Assembly: GCF_947489715.1 (NCBI RefSeq)
Contig: NZ_CANLER010000001.1
Coordinates: forward strand, 372,001 to 436,000
Reading direction: 5' to 3'
Length of the DNA: 64,000 bases
DNA from: an uncultured Roseovarius sp.
GTDB taxonomy: Bacteria; Pseudomonadota; Alphaproteobacteria; Rhodobacterales; Rhodobacteraceae
This document shows, piece after piece, positions 46,076-55,491 of the stretch. The notes beneath the pieces were generated by a model. That model worked only from the letters and a program-made list of their open reading frames with translations, was not told the origin of the DNA and did no database searches. Both the position numbers and the translations under genes were made by a program. Numbering within the stretch: position 1 is the first letter of the stretch; each line of letters opens with the position of its first letter.

Positions 46076-47499
46076 GCGCTGGCCTTTGTCTCGGGCGTGG
46101 TGGCTTGTTCGGGGGGTAACAGGTGGCTGAGGGGGACTGTCGCCTCGATCACCGTGCCGGTCTTGCTGGAGAGAATGCGCAGGTTGCCTTCGAGCTGTTC
46201 AATACGTTCCTGCATATTGCGCAGTCCCAGGCCGGACGAGGGCGTATTGTTGGTCTTAGACTGATCCAGCCCGCCGCCATTATCGGCGATCCGCAGGGTG
46301 GCGCCCCTGGCATGGCCGCGCAGGTCGATGCTGAGCCGGGTGGCGCCGGAATGGCGTTCGACATTGGTCAGCGCCTCTTGCGCGACGCGGTAAAGCGCGA
46401 TCTTGGCGTCGTCATCCAGCCGGTTGCGAAAGACCACCGTGTCAAATTCCGTCTCGATCCCGGTGCGTTTGCCGAAATCTTCTGTCAGGGCCTTGAGGGC
46501 AGGGCCGAGGCCCAGATCATCCAGCACACCGGGGCGCAGATCGCGGCTAATGCGGCGCACCTCCTGAATCGCGCCGGAAAGGTGGTCGATGCCGCTGTCG
46601 AGTGTGTCGGCGGCGCGCATGTCGCCTGAGGCCAGCCGCCGCCGGGCGGTATCAAGCGCGTATCGCACCCCGACGAGGATCTGGCTGATGCCGTCATGCA
46701 GTTCACGGGCGACACGACCGCGTTCCTCCTCCTGGGCGTCGAAAACCCGCTGGGTCAGCTTCTTGAGCTTGGCATCGGCCAAACGGCGTTCGCGCATGGT
46801 GATGAAAAGGCCCGAACCAAAGACCAGCAGCAGCGTGGCCAGCGTAGTGGCACCGATATAGAGGAAGGTCTGGCGAATGCGGGTTTCAACCTCGGCCCGC
46901 GAGGCCGCGACGGTGGCCAGAACATCGTCGATGAACACGCCGGTGCCGACGGCCCACCGCCAATCCTGCAACCCGATCACGTAGGTGACCATGCGGGCGG
47001 CTTCGCCGGTGCTGGGTTTGACGGAATCGTAAGCGTGATAGCCGCCGCCCGACCGCGCCAGGCGGATCAACTCGTCGGTGATGGCCGTGCCATTGGGATC
47101 AGTCCGCCCGGTCCAGTTATTGCCGATGAGTTTGGTCTGGCGCGGGCTGACGAGGTTGTTGCCGTCGTAATCATAGACAAAGAAATAGCCATCCCGACCA
47201 TAGAGCATGGCGGATAGAATCTGTGTAACCAGCAGCTTGGCCGCTTCGTCATCGGGGGCCGCGCGACCGTAGATGTTGAAGAATGCGTTGCGCGCGATCG
47301 ATAGGTAGTTTTTCAGCTCTGCCCGTTTGGCGGCGATCAGCTGTTGTTCAAGATTGCGGATTTCGCGTTCGGCCAGCTGCCTTGCCTCAAGCGTGACAAG
47401 CACCGAGATCACGACCGCCGCCAGGATGAGCGGCAGCGTGGCAGTCAGGAATAACTTCTGCCCGTAGTTCTGCCAGAGGTGATCGCGCAAGCGTCGCAT
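46072..47499 (-). CDS. Cache-domain sensor histidine kinase (NarX/DegS type)
   Basis: A 475-residue membrane kinase. Membrane helices at about 15-37 and 212-234 enclose a periplasmic single Cache domain (MLYGRDGYFFVYDYDGNNLVSP; DWRWAVGTGVFIDDV). The HisKA_3 helix has His268 in RVARELHDGISQIL, followed by the ATPase domain. Cache domains of this type often bind small carboxylates. The divergent TRAP operon suggests that transporter and sensor share a ligand; this is an inference. Confidence 0.92.
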   Translation of the reverse strand: MRRLRDHLWQNYGQKLFLTATLPLILAAVVISVLVTLEARQLAEREIRNLEQQLIAAKRAELKNYLSIARNAFFNIYGRAAPDDEAAKLLVTQILSAMLYGRDGYFFVYDYDGNNLVSPRQTKLIGNNWTGRTDPNGTAITDELIRLARSGGGYHAYDSVKPSTGEAARMVTYVIGLQDWRWAVGTGVFIDDVLATVAASRAEVETRIRQTFLYIGATTLATLLLVFGSGLFITMRERRLADAKLKKLTQRVFDAQEEERGRVARELHDGISQILVGVRYALDTARRRLASGDMRAADTLDSGIDHLSGAIQEVRRISRDLRPGVLDDLGLGPALKALTEDFGKRTGIETEFDTVVFRNRLDDDAKIALYRVAQEALTNVERHSGATRLSIDLRGHARGATLRIADNGGGLDQSKTNNTPSSGLGLRNMQERIEQLEGNLRILSSKTGTVIEATVPLSHLLPPEQATTPETKASA

Positions 47500-47573
47500 G
47501 GCGAATCGTTACGTCGAATCATTGGTGATTCCCAGAGTGCCCCCCCAGAATTTGCGGGTTTCATGGGGAAATT

Positions 47574-47590
47574 GGTAAATTCTCTTTACC
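47574..47590. promoter_or_regulatory. Palindrome in the divergent kinase/TRAP promoter region
   Basis: GGTAAA-TTCTC-TTTACC is a perfect 6-bp inverted repeat located 75 bases from the kinase start and 137 from dctP. It is a plausible site for the NarL-type regulator encoded here. Confidence 0.4.
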
Positions 47591-47726
47591 GCAGGCGCGA
47601 TTTCTACGCAGTACTCGGTATTTCCAAGCCCCCAAGGCCACGCTAGGGTGACGCCACTTGCAACGATCCGCGTACCGACCCCGAGAGGGAACGGTGCGCT
47701 TTCAACTACTCGGGAGGTATTACCAT

Positions 47727-48812
47727 ATGGATCGTCGTTCTTTTCTGAAAAACTCGGCTCTGGGCGGCTCGGCCGCGGCGGCAACCGCACTGGCGGCACC
47801 GGCTTATGCACAGGGCAACCGGACGCTGACCATGGTGACATCCTGGCCGCGCGGTTTTGCCGGCCTGGCGGATGCGGCTGACAAAACGGCTGCGAATATC
47901 AACGCCATTTCGGACGGCGCACTGACCATTGATGTGAAACATGCCGGTGAACTGGTAGGGGCGTTCGAAAGCTTCGATGCGGTGACCGCCGGTCAGGCCG
48001 ACATGTATCACGCCGCCGACTATTATTTTGTCAACCAGCACCCGGCTTTCGCCTTCTTTACCGGTGTGCCTTTTGGCATGACTGCGACCGAGCAGAACAA
48101 CTGGTATTATCATGGCGGCGGCATGGAGCGTCACCACGAACTGGGTGAAATCTTCGGCCTGAAATCCTTCCTTGCGGGGAACACCGGGGCGCAGGCCGGC
48201 GGCTGGTTCAACAAGGAAATCAATAGCCCCGAAGACCTGCAGGGCCTGAAATTCCGTATGCCCGGTCTGGGTGGCAAAGCGCTTGGCAATCTTGGCGTGT
48301 CCGTGCAGAACCTGCCGGGCGGTGAGATCTATCAGGCGCTGGCGTCGGGTGCGATTGACGGAACCGAATGGGTTGGCCCCTGGTCGGACGAGAAGGTCGG
48401 TTTCCAGGAGATTGCCAAGTTCTACTACACCGCCGGGTTCCACGAGCCGTCGGCCGGTCTTTCGGTTGCGGTGAACCTGGATGTCTTCAACGACCTGACC
48501 CCGGCCCAGCAGGCCGCGATCGAAATCTCGGCGGGTCATGCCAATGTCTGGAACCTGAGCCAGTACCTGATGAACAACGCCGACTCGCTGAAACGTCTGG
48601 CGAGTGGCGGCATCAAGGTTCTGGAATTCCCGGACAGCGTCTGGGATGCGTTCGGCGGTGCCAGCCAGAAAGTCTATGACGAATTCATGGGTGATGAACT
48701 CTTCAAATCGGTCTACGATGACTATGTAGCGTCGATGCGGTCGTCCTCGGAATGGATTTCGAAATCCTCCGAAACCTATCGCCGTCAGCGCGACCGGATC
48801 ATGGGCGGCTGA
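47727..48812 (+). CDS. TRAP substrate-binding protein, TakP-like, Tat-exported
   Basis: A 361-residue solute receptor with a twin-arginine signal (MDRRSFLKNS, then SAAAATALAAPAYA-QG). ATG at 47727 follows GGGAGG. The body fits the TakP group of 2-oxo acid binders: the GELVGAFESFDAVTAGQADMYHA part and the ligand segment IDGTEWVGPWSDEKVGF. A 2-oxo acid or related carboxylate is the likely cargo. It opens the P-Q-M operon. Confidence 0.9.
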   Translation: MDRRSFLKNSALGGSAAAATALAAPAYAQGNRTLTMVTSWPRGFAGLADAADKTAANINAISDGALTIDVKHAGELVGAFESFDAVTAGQADMYHAADYYFVNQHPAFAFFTGVPFGMTATEQNNWYYHGGGMERHHELGEIFGLKSFLAGNTGAQAGGWFNKEINSPEDLQGLKFRMPGLGGKALGNLGVSVQNLPGGEIYQALASGAIDGTEWVGPWSDEKVGFQEIAKFYYTAGFHEPSAGLSVAVNLDVFNDLTPAQQAAIEISAGHANVWNLSQYLMNNADSLKRLASGGIKVLEFPDSVWDAFGGASQKVYDEFMGDELFKSVYDDYVASMRSSSEWISKSSETYRRQRDRIMGG

Positions 48813-48842
48813 CGCCTTTTCCGGATTTTCATAACGAACACG

Positions 48843-48866
48843 GGCGGGCTCCGGACGGGGCCCGCC
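48843..48866 (+). terminator. Intercistronic hairpin between dctP and dctQ
   Basis: GGCGGGC and GCCCGCC form a 7-bp GC-rich stem with a 10-base loop. No T run follows, so it may stabilise the dctP mRNA 3' end or cause weak termination rather than end the operon. Confidence 0.5.
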
Positions 48867-48920
48867 TGAGACACAAAAAGCCGGGCAAAAAATGTCCGCC
48901 GACAAGGGATTAGGGGTGCC

Positions 48921-49811
48921 ATGCTTGATGCGATCCTCTGGTTTTTCCAGAACATCGGCCTTGCCTTTTTCAATTTCGGTTACGCGATTACCCATCCGCA
49001 ACTCTGGCTGAACTGGTCGGACAAGGAAGCGTTGATGCGCTTTGTCTATTACGGTGGGTCGGCGCAGTTTTTCTTTGTGATTTTCACGGGTTTTCTGGTC
49101 ATCACGGCGATTGGCGTTTGGAAAAACTGGTTCATGTGGGGCTGCGTCCGGGTGCTGGAAGGCTTTGCCAACACGGTCGGTCGCTTTTTCGCCTGGGCCG
49201 GGCTGTTGATGGTGATCCAGCAGATCGTCATCGTCTTTATCCAGCGTATCTTTGCCCGGCCGGACATCGTTCTGGGCTTCGGCATCCCGCTGGAACTTGA
49301 TATCAGCTGGTGGGCCGAGGAACTGAAGTTCTACAATGCGCTGGTTGTCGCGCTCTGCTGCACCTACACCTTCGTTCAGGGCGGCCATGTGCGGGTTGAT
49401 CTGGTCTATTCCGCGATCAGCTACCGAGCCAAGCGAATGGTCGACATGATCGGGTGCCTGGTGTTCATGATGCCGATGGCGGTGCTGGTCTGGCTTTATG
49501 GCTGGTTCTTCCTCTGGCGGCACCTGATCGTGCCCAACCCATCTGCCAGCGATACACTGGACCGTCTGCTGCTCAAGGCCCGCGCGGTGCGCTGGAATGT
49601 CGAAACGATCGGCTTCAGCCCCAACGGGTTCAACGGCTACTTCCTGTTCAAAATTCTGCTGATCGCCTTCGCCGCGATGGTGTTCATCCATTCGATCGCG
49701 TTCTTCTACCGATCTTATCTGGAGTGGAAAGAAGGACCGGAAAGCGAAAACAAATACCTCGACAAGGATAGCCTTGGCGAAGGTGAAGAAGCCTATGAAG
49801 GCACGCACTAA
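48921..49811 (+). CDS. TRAP small permease, enlarged DctQ
   Basis: A 296-residue DctQ-like subunit, far above the usual 160-200. An N-terminal extension of about 100 residues carries extra hydrophobic helices (FFFVIFTGFLVITAIGVW) before the typical DctQ core (FVQGGHVRVDLVYSAISYRAKRMVDMIG). A charged tail ends the protein. It lies 108 bases after dctP and 14 bases before dctM. Confidence 0.82.
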   Translation: MLDAILWFFQNIGLAFFNFGYAITHPQLWLNWSDKEALMRFVYYGGSAQFFFVIFTGFLVITAIGVWKNWFMWGCVRVLEGFANTVGRFFAWAGLLMVIQQIVIVFIQRIFARPDIVLGFGIPLELDISWWAEELKFYNALVVALCCTYTFVQGGHVRVDLVYSAISYRAKRMVDMIGCLVFMMPMAVLVWLYGWFFLWRHLIVPNPSASDTLDRLLLKARAVRWNVETIGFSPNGFNGYFLFKILLIAFAAMVFIHSIAFFYRSYLEWKEGPESENKYLDKDSLGEGEEAYEGTH

Positions 49812-49825
49812 GGGGTTCATGAGAC

Positions 49826-52180
49826 ATGTTATTCGGACTTGATGGCGTCGAAATCGGCCTGATCATCGTCTTTCTATGCCTCTTCGGCGGCATTCTTTCG
49901 GGCTTTCCCGTGGCCTTCGCGATTGCCGGGGCCGGGATGGTTTCCTTTGGCATCATCGCCGCGCTGGACGACGCGGGACTGCTGATTCACCAGGCGATTG
50001 ATACCGGCAACGAGGCATATCACGCGCTGGTCGCGTCTGGCGTCAAGGCGGAAACGATATCGATATTCCGATATCCTGACCTGCCGAGGATTGCCCAGCC
50101 GGTGTTTGAGCGGGGCTGGGAGGTCGCGCTGGACCGCAATATCAGTTTCATCGTCAACCGGATGAACGAGCGCGTGCTGGCCGGTCAGTCGATCGAAACG
50201 CTGTTGGCGGTGCTGATGTTCGTGATGATGGGCATCACGCTGGAACGGTCGAAAATCGCCAATGATCTGCTGACCACGATGGCGCGCGTCTTTGGCCCGC
50301 TGCCGGGCGGCCTGGCCGTGTCGGTGGTGGTTGTGGGCGCCTTTCTGGCGGCATCGACCGGTATCGTGGGCGCCACCGTGGTGACGATGGGCCTGCTGAG
50401 CCTGCCCACCATGCTGCGCAATAACTATTCGCCCGAAATCGCCACCGGGGTCATTGCCGCATCAGGCACGCTGGGGCAGATCATTCCGCCGTCAATCGTG
50501 ATCGTTCTGCTGGGAACGCTGGCCGGCGATCTCTACTCAGCCGCGCAGGAAACGCGTGCTGTGGCGGTGGGGTGCACCGATGCGCTGACCTATCTGGGTT
50601 CTCCGGCGGTTGTCTCGGTCGGTACGCTCTTTCAGGCGGCATTGTTGCCCGGCATCCTGCTGGCGCTTCTCTATGCCGGATATGCGTTTTGCTATGCGTT
50701 GTTTAACCCGTCCAAGGCGCCGTCGGTGCAGCTGGCGGACAACCCGTCCGAACCGGTGACACGGGGTGAGGCCTTTACCTGGTTTGCAGGTGTGCCGATA
50801 CTGCTTATTGCCGGGCTGCTGGCATTGAGTTCGGCCAATATCATCGGATCGCAGAACCTTGTGGTCGATAGTTTCACCGATGCGGGCAAGACGGCCTCGT
50901 TGCGCACGAATGTCGGGGAAGAATGCAAGCAGTCGATGATCGAACTGCACGGGCAGGAGGCCTGGGACACGGCCTTGGCCGAAGCACAGGCGATCGACGA
51001 TGCCGGTGGCGTGGCCGAAAGCGTCAAGCTGTCCGAGGAGGAGATCGCGGAACTGGTGACCATGAAGGAGGCCGCCGCGGCCCCGATTGGCACGGGCGTT
51101 GCGATCATCTTTCTGCTTCTGGGTCTGATCCTGGCGGTGGCGCGGGGCGTCAAGCCGTCGGCCACGCCTGCGCCGTTACTGATCGGTGCGTTGGGCATTG
51201 TGCTGGGTCTCTTGGTGGATATCCTGCTGGTTGCGCCTTCTACCAGCGCGGGGGCCACTGTCCTTTTGCTGGCCTTTCCGCTGGCGATGACACTCTATGG
51301 CTGTAGCCACGCCGCCGGACGACTGGCGGAAAATGAGCTTATCCGCGTGGTCTTTCCCCCGCTGGTGCTGATCATCGCGGTTCTGGGGTCGATCCTGGGT
51401 GGGATTACCAATCCGACACCGGCTGCGGCGCTTGGGGCGGGCGGGGCGATCATGCTGGCGGCCTACCGCAAGCTGCGCGACGACGAACGTTCGGGCAAGG
51501 TGATCATCTATGCCACCTTTGCCATCATCGTGGCGATCCTGATGGGGATAAATTTCGATCTGCGGATCAATGTGGCGGATGTCGGCTTTGAAACCTGGGT
51601 TGCCTTTGCGGTGGCCAAGGCGGCCTATCTCTTTGCCCTCTTTGGTTTGCTGTTTTCGTGCTGGGTGCTGTTTGCCGGGGGCGTGCTGTCCCCCATCGTG
51701 CGCGAAACCGCCAAGGTCACGTCGATGGTCTTTACCATTCTCATCGGTTCGCAGCTTCTGAACCTCGTGGTGATCAGCTTTGGCGGTGAGCATTACATCC
51801 AGCAATTCCTGAAAAGCTTCGACAGTGAATTCAAGGTCTTCCTGATCGTGATGATCGTGCTTTTCGTGCTGGGCTTCGTGCTCGATTTCCTCGAAATCAT
51901 CTATATCGTTATCCCGATCGTGGGGCCTGTCATCTATGGCGGCACCTTCGACCCGAAATGGGTCACGATCATGATCGCGGTGAACCTGCAGACCTCGTTC
52001 CTGACACCGCCATTCGGCTTTGCGCTCTTCTACCTAAGAGGGGTCGCGCCGAAAGAGGTGACGACAGGGCACATCTATCGCGGGGTTTTCCCCTTCGTGT
52101 TGATCCAGGTGGTCGGGTTGGCGATCCTGTGGTTCTTCCCGGCGATTGTCACCATCGTGCCGGCGCTGATCCCGAACTGA
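49826..52180 (+). CDS. TRAP large permease, enlarged DctM
   Basis: A 784-residue DctM-like subunit, nearly twice the usual 430. The first part shows IIVFLCLFGGILSGFPVAFAIA and SGTLGQIIPPSIVIVLLG; the last part shows VLDFLEIIYIVIPIVGPV and LQTSFLTPPFGFALFYLRG. Between them lies an insert of roughly 250 residues with a soluble acidic segment (around SVKLSEEEIAELVTMKEAAAAP) flanked by additional membrane helices. A second soluble insert lies near residues 50-90. Large subunits like this occur with TakP-type receptors in marine bacteria; the role of the insert is not known. Confidence 0.85.
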   Translation: MLFGLDGVEIGLIIVFLCLFGGILSGFPVAFAIAGAGMVSFGIIAALDDAGLLIHQAIDTGNEAYHALVASGVKAETISIFRYPDLPRIAQPVFERGWEVALDRNISFIVNRMNERVLAGQSIETLLAVLMFVMMGITLERSKIANDLLTTMARVFGPLPGGLAVSVVVVGAFLAASTGIVGATVVTMGLLSLPTMLRNNYSPEIATGVIAASGTLGQIIPPSIVIVLLGTLAGDLYSAAQETRAVAVGCTDALTYLGSPAVVSVGTLFQAALLPGILLALLYAGYAFCYALFNPSKAPSVQLADNPSEPVTRGEAFTWFAGVPILLIAGLLALSSANIIGSQNLVVDSFTDAGKTASLRTNVGEECKQSMIELHGQEAWDTALAEAQAIDDAGGVAESVKLSEEEIAELVTMKEAAAAPIGTGVAIIFLLLGLILAVARGVKPSATPAPLLIGALGIVLGLLVDILLVAPSTSAGATVLLLAFPLAMTLYGCSHAAGRLAENELIRVVFPPLVLIIAVLGSILGGITNPTPAAALGAGGAIMLAAYRKLRDDERSGKVIIYATFAIIVAILMGINFDLRINVADVGFETWVAFAVAKAAYLFALFGLLFSCWVLFAGGVLSPIVRETAKVTSMVFTILIGSQLLNLVVISFGGEHYIQQFLKSFDSEFKVFLIVMIVLFVLGFVLDFLEIIYIVIPIVGPVIYGGTFDPKWVTIMIAVNLQTSFLTPPFGFALFYLRGVAPKEVTTGHIYRGVFPFVLIQVVGLAILWFFPAIVTIVPALIPN

Positions 52181-52204
52181 CCCGGGACGCAGGCCAGGAT
52201 ATCA

Positions 52205-52234
52205 GGGGCGTGCTTAGCGGCGCGCCCCTTCTTT
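52205..52234 (+). terminator. Terminator of the TRAP operon
   Basis: GGGGCG (52205-52210) and CGCCCC (52223-52228) form a GC-rich stem followed by TTCTTT, 25 bases after the dctM stop. Confidence 0.6.
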
Positions 52235-52312
52235 GTGACCGGTGGGATTGACCTTTGCCCGTGCGCTGCCTAGGCCGAATGGGAAGGATTTGACAGGCCG
52301 GAAAGGGAGTCC

Positions 52313-53389
52313 ATGCTGCTGCGGCAATACGGCGATACGGATTTCATCACCGGGTTGCGCGCCATCGCGGCGCTGATGGTGGTGGCCGTGCATACCCGTG
52401 CCTTCGATGCATTCGGTTGGATAGGGCAGATCGCCAGTGATAACGGCAAGTTCGGTGTGCAGATCTTCTTTGTCATCTCGGGCTACACGATTGCCGCGAC
52501 CTATCTGAGATCGAGCGGTTTCGCGCCCTATTTCGTGCGCCGCCTGATGCGGATCGCGCCGCTTTATTACCTGGCGGTGCTGGTGTTCTTCACGCTGATC
52601 GTCACGGGTGTGATGGGCGCGCCCTATTTTATGCAGCTATATGACAGCAAGGCCGACGCCTATAATCTGCTGGCGCATCTGACCTTCCTGAGCGCCTGGG
52701 ATGCGCGCGTGGCCAATTCCCTGATCGGAGTGGAATGGACCATCCCGATCGAAATTTTCTGGTATGCGGCACTACCGTTTCTGCTGGTCCATCGGGTAGG
52801 ACGACGCAGTTTCATCATCGTGTTCCTTTTGCTGCTGTTGCTGTCGGGTATATCGCGCCTGATCGGAGAGCTTTGGCTGCCGAAACATGCCGCGCATTTC
52901 CTGCCGATCACCTATGGCGCTTATTTCTTTCTGGGGGCGTGGTGCCATCACATGCGGGCGCATTTGCTGAAAGATGATACGTTTACCTGGCGCCGGTGGC
53001 TGATGGGCGGGTATGCGGTGTTTGTTCTGGCCCTGATCACCGATACCGGGTTTTCCGCGGCACTGATGGCGGTGGCGACGGCACTGATCATCATCAGCTA
53101 CCGGGTCATGCCGGGCAGGGCGCAATTGCTGCGGTCACGCGCCTTTGTACTGGTGGGATCGGTCAGCTACAGCATCTACCTGTGGCACCTGCTGGTGATC
53201 TTCGTGCTAATCGCCCTGATGGGAAACAGCTATGTGGCGCTGCCGGATCTTGCGAAATTCGCGCTTGTTTCGGTGGTGACGGTGCTATTGTCGATTCTGA
53301 CCTATCTGCTGGTCGAGCGCCCGACGAACCTGTGGGGGCGTCACCTGTCGCAAAAGTTCGAAACCGAGGAAGTGCCGCGACGGGCCTGA
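52313..53389 (+). CDS. Acyltransferase family 3 membrane protein
   Basis: A 358-residue integral membrane protein with about ten helices (PF01757, OafA/YrhL type). The conserved start FITGLRAIAALMVVAVHTRAF contains the catalytic histidine, and RRLMRIAPLYYLA is the usual arginine motif. It acylates a surface sugar or polymer; no glycan genes are adjacent. It converges on bpt with 5 bases between the stops. Confidence 0.85.
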   Translation: MLLRQYGDTDFITGLRAIAALMVVAVHTRAFDAFGWIGQIASDNGKFGVQIFFVISGYTIAATYLRSSGFAPYFVRRLMRIAPLYYLAVLVFFTLIVTGVMGAPYFMQLYDSKADAYNLLAHLTFLSAWDARVANSLIGVEWTIPIEIFWYAALPFLLVHRVGRRSFIIVFLLLLLLSGISRLIGELWLPKHAAHFLPITYGAYFFLGAWCHHMRAHLLKDDTFTWRRWLMGGYAVFVLALITDTGFSAALMAVATALIIISYRVMPGRAQLLRSRAFVLVGSVSYSIYLWHLLVIFVLIALMGNSYVALPDLAKFALVSVVTVLLSILTYLLVERPTNLWGRHLSQKFETEEVPRRA

Positions 53390-53394
53390 GCCTT

Positions 53395-54222
53395 CTAGCG
53401 GCTGGGCCGCAGCGGGCGGCCATCGGGCAACGAGATATCGGCCACCTGTTCGGCAATCGGATCATTGCTGAGAGGATGGCGGCGCGCATCGTAATCGGCG
53501 GGGTCGCGCATGCGTTCCCAATCGCCGTTCACATAAAGCTCCAGCCCTGAAAACCCGGCCTTGTAGCCCATCTTGGCGCTGCCCGGTACCCAATAGCCCA
53601 GATAGACATGTGGCAGGCCTGCATCGCGGGCGATCTGGATGTGATCGAGGATGATATAGGTCCCCAGGCTGTCACGTGGGCGGTCCGGCGTGAAGAAAGA
53701 GTAGACCATGCTGACGCCATCATCCAGCACGTCGGTCAGGCAGACCGCCACCAGTTCACCGGTGTCGCGGTCAACATATTCCACGACGCGGGTGCGAATG
53801 GGCGTTTCCTCGACCATCGCGGCGAATTCGAACGCATCCATATCGGCCATGCCGCCGCTGGCATGGCGGCTTTCCAGGTAGCTTCGGAACAGCTCGTATT
53901 GTTCATCCGTGGCCCAGGGAGAGGTGGCGCGACGTTCCAGACCCGCATTGCGCTTCCAGGTACGCTTCTGGCTTTTTGAGGGGGTGAAATCCTCGACCGA
54001 GATGCGGGCGGACAGGCAGGCGGCACAATCCGCGCAGGAGGGCCGGTAGAGCACATTCTGTGACCGGCGGAAGCCTTGTTTCGACAGCCCGTCATTCAGC
54101 CGCTGCGCCGCTTCGCCTTGCAGGGCGGTGAACAATTTCCGTTCCATCCGGTCCTCAAGATAGGGACAGGGTTGCGGAGCCGTCACATAGAACTGGGGCG
54201 CGATGGGAAGGGTATGGCGCAT
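53395..54222 (-). CDS. bpt: Leucyl-tRNA:protein transferase (Bpt)
   Basis: N-degron enzyme adding leucine to proteins with N-terminal Asp or Glu, marking them for ClpS/ClpAP. The ATE-type N-terminal cysteine cluster is seen in [14 protein letters not shown] and [15 protein letters not shown]; the C-terminal half has the GNAT-like [19 protein letters not shown]. With the ATG at 54222 it has 275 residues; the frame extends to 54258 without a better start. Confidence 0.92.
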   Translation of the reverse strand: MRHTLPIAPQFYVTAPQPCPYLEDRMERKLFTALQGEAAQRLNDGLSKQGFRRSQNVLYRPSCADCAACLSARISVEDFTPSKSQKRTWKRNAGLERRATSPWATDEQYELFRSYLESRHASGGMADMDAFEFAAMVEETPIRTRVVEYVDRDTGELVAVCLTDVLDDGVSMVYSFFTPDRPRDSLGTYIILDHIQIARDAGLPHVYLGYWVPGSAKMGYKAGFSGLELYVNGDWERMRDPADYDARRHPLSNDPIAEQVADISLPDGRPLRPSR

Positions 54223-54326
54223 TTCATCTTTTTTAGTGCTGTCACAGAACGATAGCAACGAACCTGTAACAGGCCAAGAGATAATAAAATGTCGGTAAAC
54301 CCGGCATACGCCACCGGGTTCACGCC

Positions 54327-54776
54327 TCAGCTGCGGGCCCGGCGGTTAATGGCTACGGTGCCCAGCATGTGATCGCTGAGGCCCTGACCACGCGCGGTGG
54401 TCAGCATCAAAACGATCGAGGCGATCTGGAAAATGAAGAGCGCCCACGAGATGCTGTAGCCCAGCGTGTGAAGGAAAGCCATCGACAGGTCAAAGCGGCG
54501 GCCCTGTCCGGTGCGGAATTCTATCGCGGTCAGGCGCATGCCCCAGGTGGCCGAGTTACCGGCGATGGTGATAACGCGGTAGATAAAGCTGACGCAGAGG
54601 AACAGAAAGGGAAAGAAAAACAAGCCGGTGAAGGCCGTGAACGGCAGGATCAGCAGGCAAACGCCGGTGATCACAACCGTATCAACCACCCAGGCGATAA
54701 GCCGTTTGGTGGGGACGTCCGCATAGAAATCGGGTTGCGACAGCGGGTCGGGGATATGCCAGGTGGTATCAGTCAT
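54327..54776 (-). CDS. RDD family membrane protein
   Basis: A 149-residue protein with the RDD pattern: an arginine in [13 protein letters not shown] with aspartate shortly after, and three hydrophobic helices. ATG at 54776. RDD proteins are small membrane proteins of uncertain, possibly transport, role. It lies 54 bases after a DUF2852 gene on the same strand. Confidence 0.8.
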   Translation of the reverse strand: MTDTTWHIPDPLSQPDFYADVPTKRLIAWVVDTVVITGVCLLILPFTAFTGLFFFPFLFLCVSFIYRVITIAGNSATWGMRLTAIEFRTGQGRRFDLSMAFLHTLGYSISWALFIFQIASIVLMLTTARGQGLSDHMLGTVAINRRARS

Positions 54777-54830
54777 GTGTAGCACGATATAGGGACGCGG
54801 AGGGCCCGGGTGAACCCCGGGCCAGACCAT

Positions 54831-55262
54831 TCAGGCGTCTTTTTCGTCGCCGTCTTCGGTTGCGGCCGGTTTGGCGCGTTCGTCCATGAACTGATCGAAC
54901 TCTGCCTTGTCGCGGGCGTCACGAAGGCGTTGCAGGAATGCTTCGAAGTTTTCCTGCTCTTCTTCCAGGCGGCGCAGGGTTTCGGTCTTGTAGGCATCAA
55001 AGGCGGCATTGCCGGTGGGGCGTGACATGTGGTTGTGACGCTGGGCGCGGCGACTGCAAGAGAGGCCATTGGACAGGCGGGACATTTTTCTGCTCCAGAA
55101 CATGTAGGCGAGAAGGGCAAGGCCAAGCGGCCAGAAGAGGATGAAGGCCACAACAATGGCGATAATCCAGGCAGCTTTGCCTTTGTTGTCCAGCCAGGCC
55201 TCGGCCCGATGCAACCATCCGGAGAAGCCGGTGGCAGGGGAAGTTTGGGCAAAGGTGGTCAT
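54831..55262 (-). CDS. DUF2852 protein
   Basis: A 143-residue protein typical of Rhodobacterales and Rhizobiales (DUF2852). One long hydrophobic helix (AAWIIAIVVAFILFWPLGLALLAYMFW) is followed by a basic Ser/Arg-rich loop and a charged coiled-coil tail (RRLEEEQENFEAFLQRLRDAR). ATG at 55262 follows AAGGACTTG. Function unknown. Two matching palindromes lie upstream at 55296 and 55354. Confidence 0.85.
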   Translation of the reverse strand: MTTFAQTSPATGFSGWLHRAEAWLDNKGKAAWIIAIVVAFILFWPLGLALLAYMFWSRKMSRLSNGLSCSRRAQRHNHMSRPTGNAAFDAYKTETLRRLEEEQENFEAFLQRLRDARDKAEFDQFMDERAKPAATEDGDEKDA

Positions 55263-55295
55263 TCGGTTCAAGTCCTTTCGATGGTTTTTTGTGTA

Positions 55296-55312
55296 TGTGA
55301 ATGTCTTTCACA
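55296..55312. promoter_or_regulatory. Palindrome 1 upstream of the DUF2852 gene
   Basis: TGTGAA-TGTCT-TTCACA, a 17-base palindrome of the form TGTRAA-N5-TTYACA, 34 bases before the DUF2852 start codon. It has the same layout as the copy at 55354. Confidence 0.55.
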
Positions 55313-55353
55313 TTACATAGATTGGGAGTCGGGCCAGTGGTTGCAAGGGGTGA

Positions 55354-55370
55354 TGTAAATCTTTTTTACA
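55354..55370. promoter_or_regulatory. Palindrome 2 upstream of the DUF2852 gene
   Basis: TGTAAA-TCTTT-TTTACA, the second copy of the TGTRAA-N5-TTYACA form, centred 58 bases from the first. Two matching sites in one short gap suggest one regulator binding both. Confidence 0.55.
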
Positions 55371-55491
55371 TTCTGGATGGCTGAGCGCTGAAATCGCCTG
55401 ATTTTCTAGGTTATCCCAATGTCAGGGTCAGGTTTTCATGACTATGGGATTTTGGCTGAGCTGTTATTCTGCAAGACAGGAGGGGTTCTGA

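Noticed and set aside
47706..49820. A 704-codon open frame on the minus strand.
   Set aside because: It lies antisense to the TRAP receptor and DctQ genes, whose products are clearly recognisable. Long antisense frames are common in GC-rich coding DNA.
55296..55312. CRP/FNR binding site.
   Set aside because: TGTGA and TCACA are 7 bases apart instead of 6, and the second copy has TGTAA/TTACA; a different regulator is more likely.
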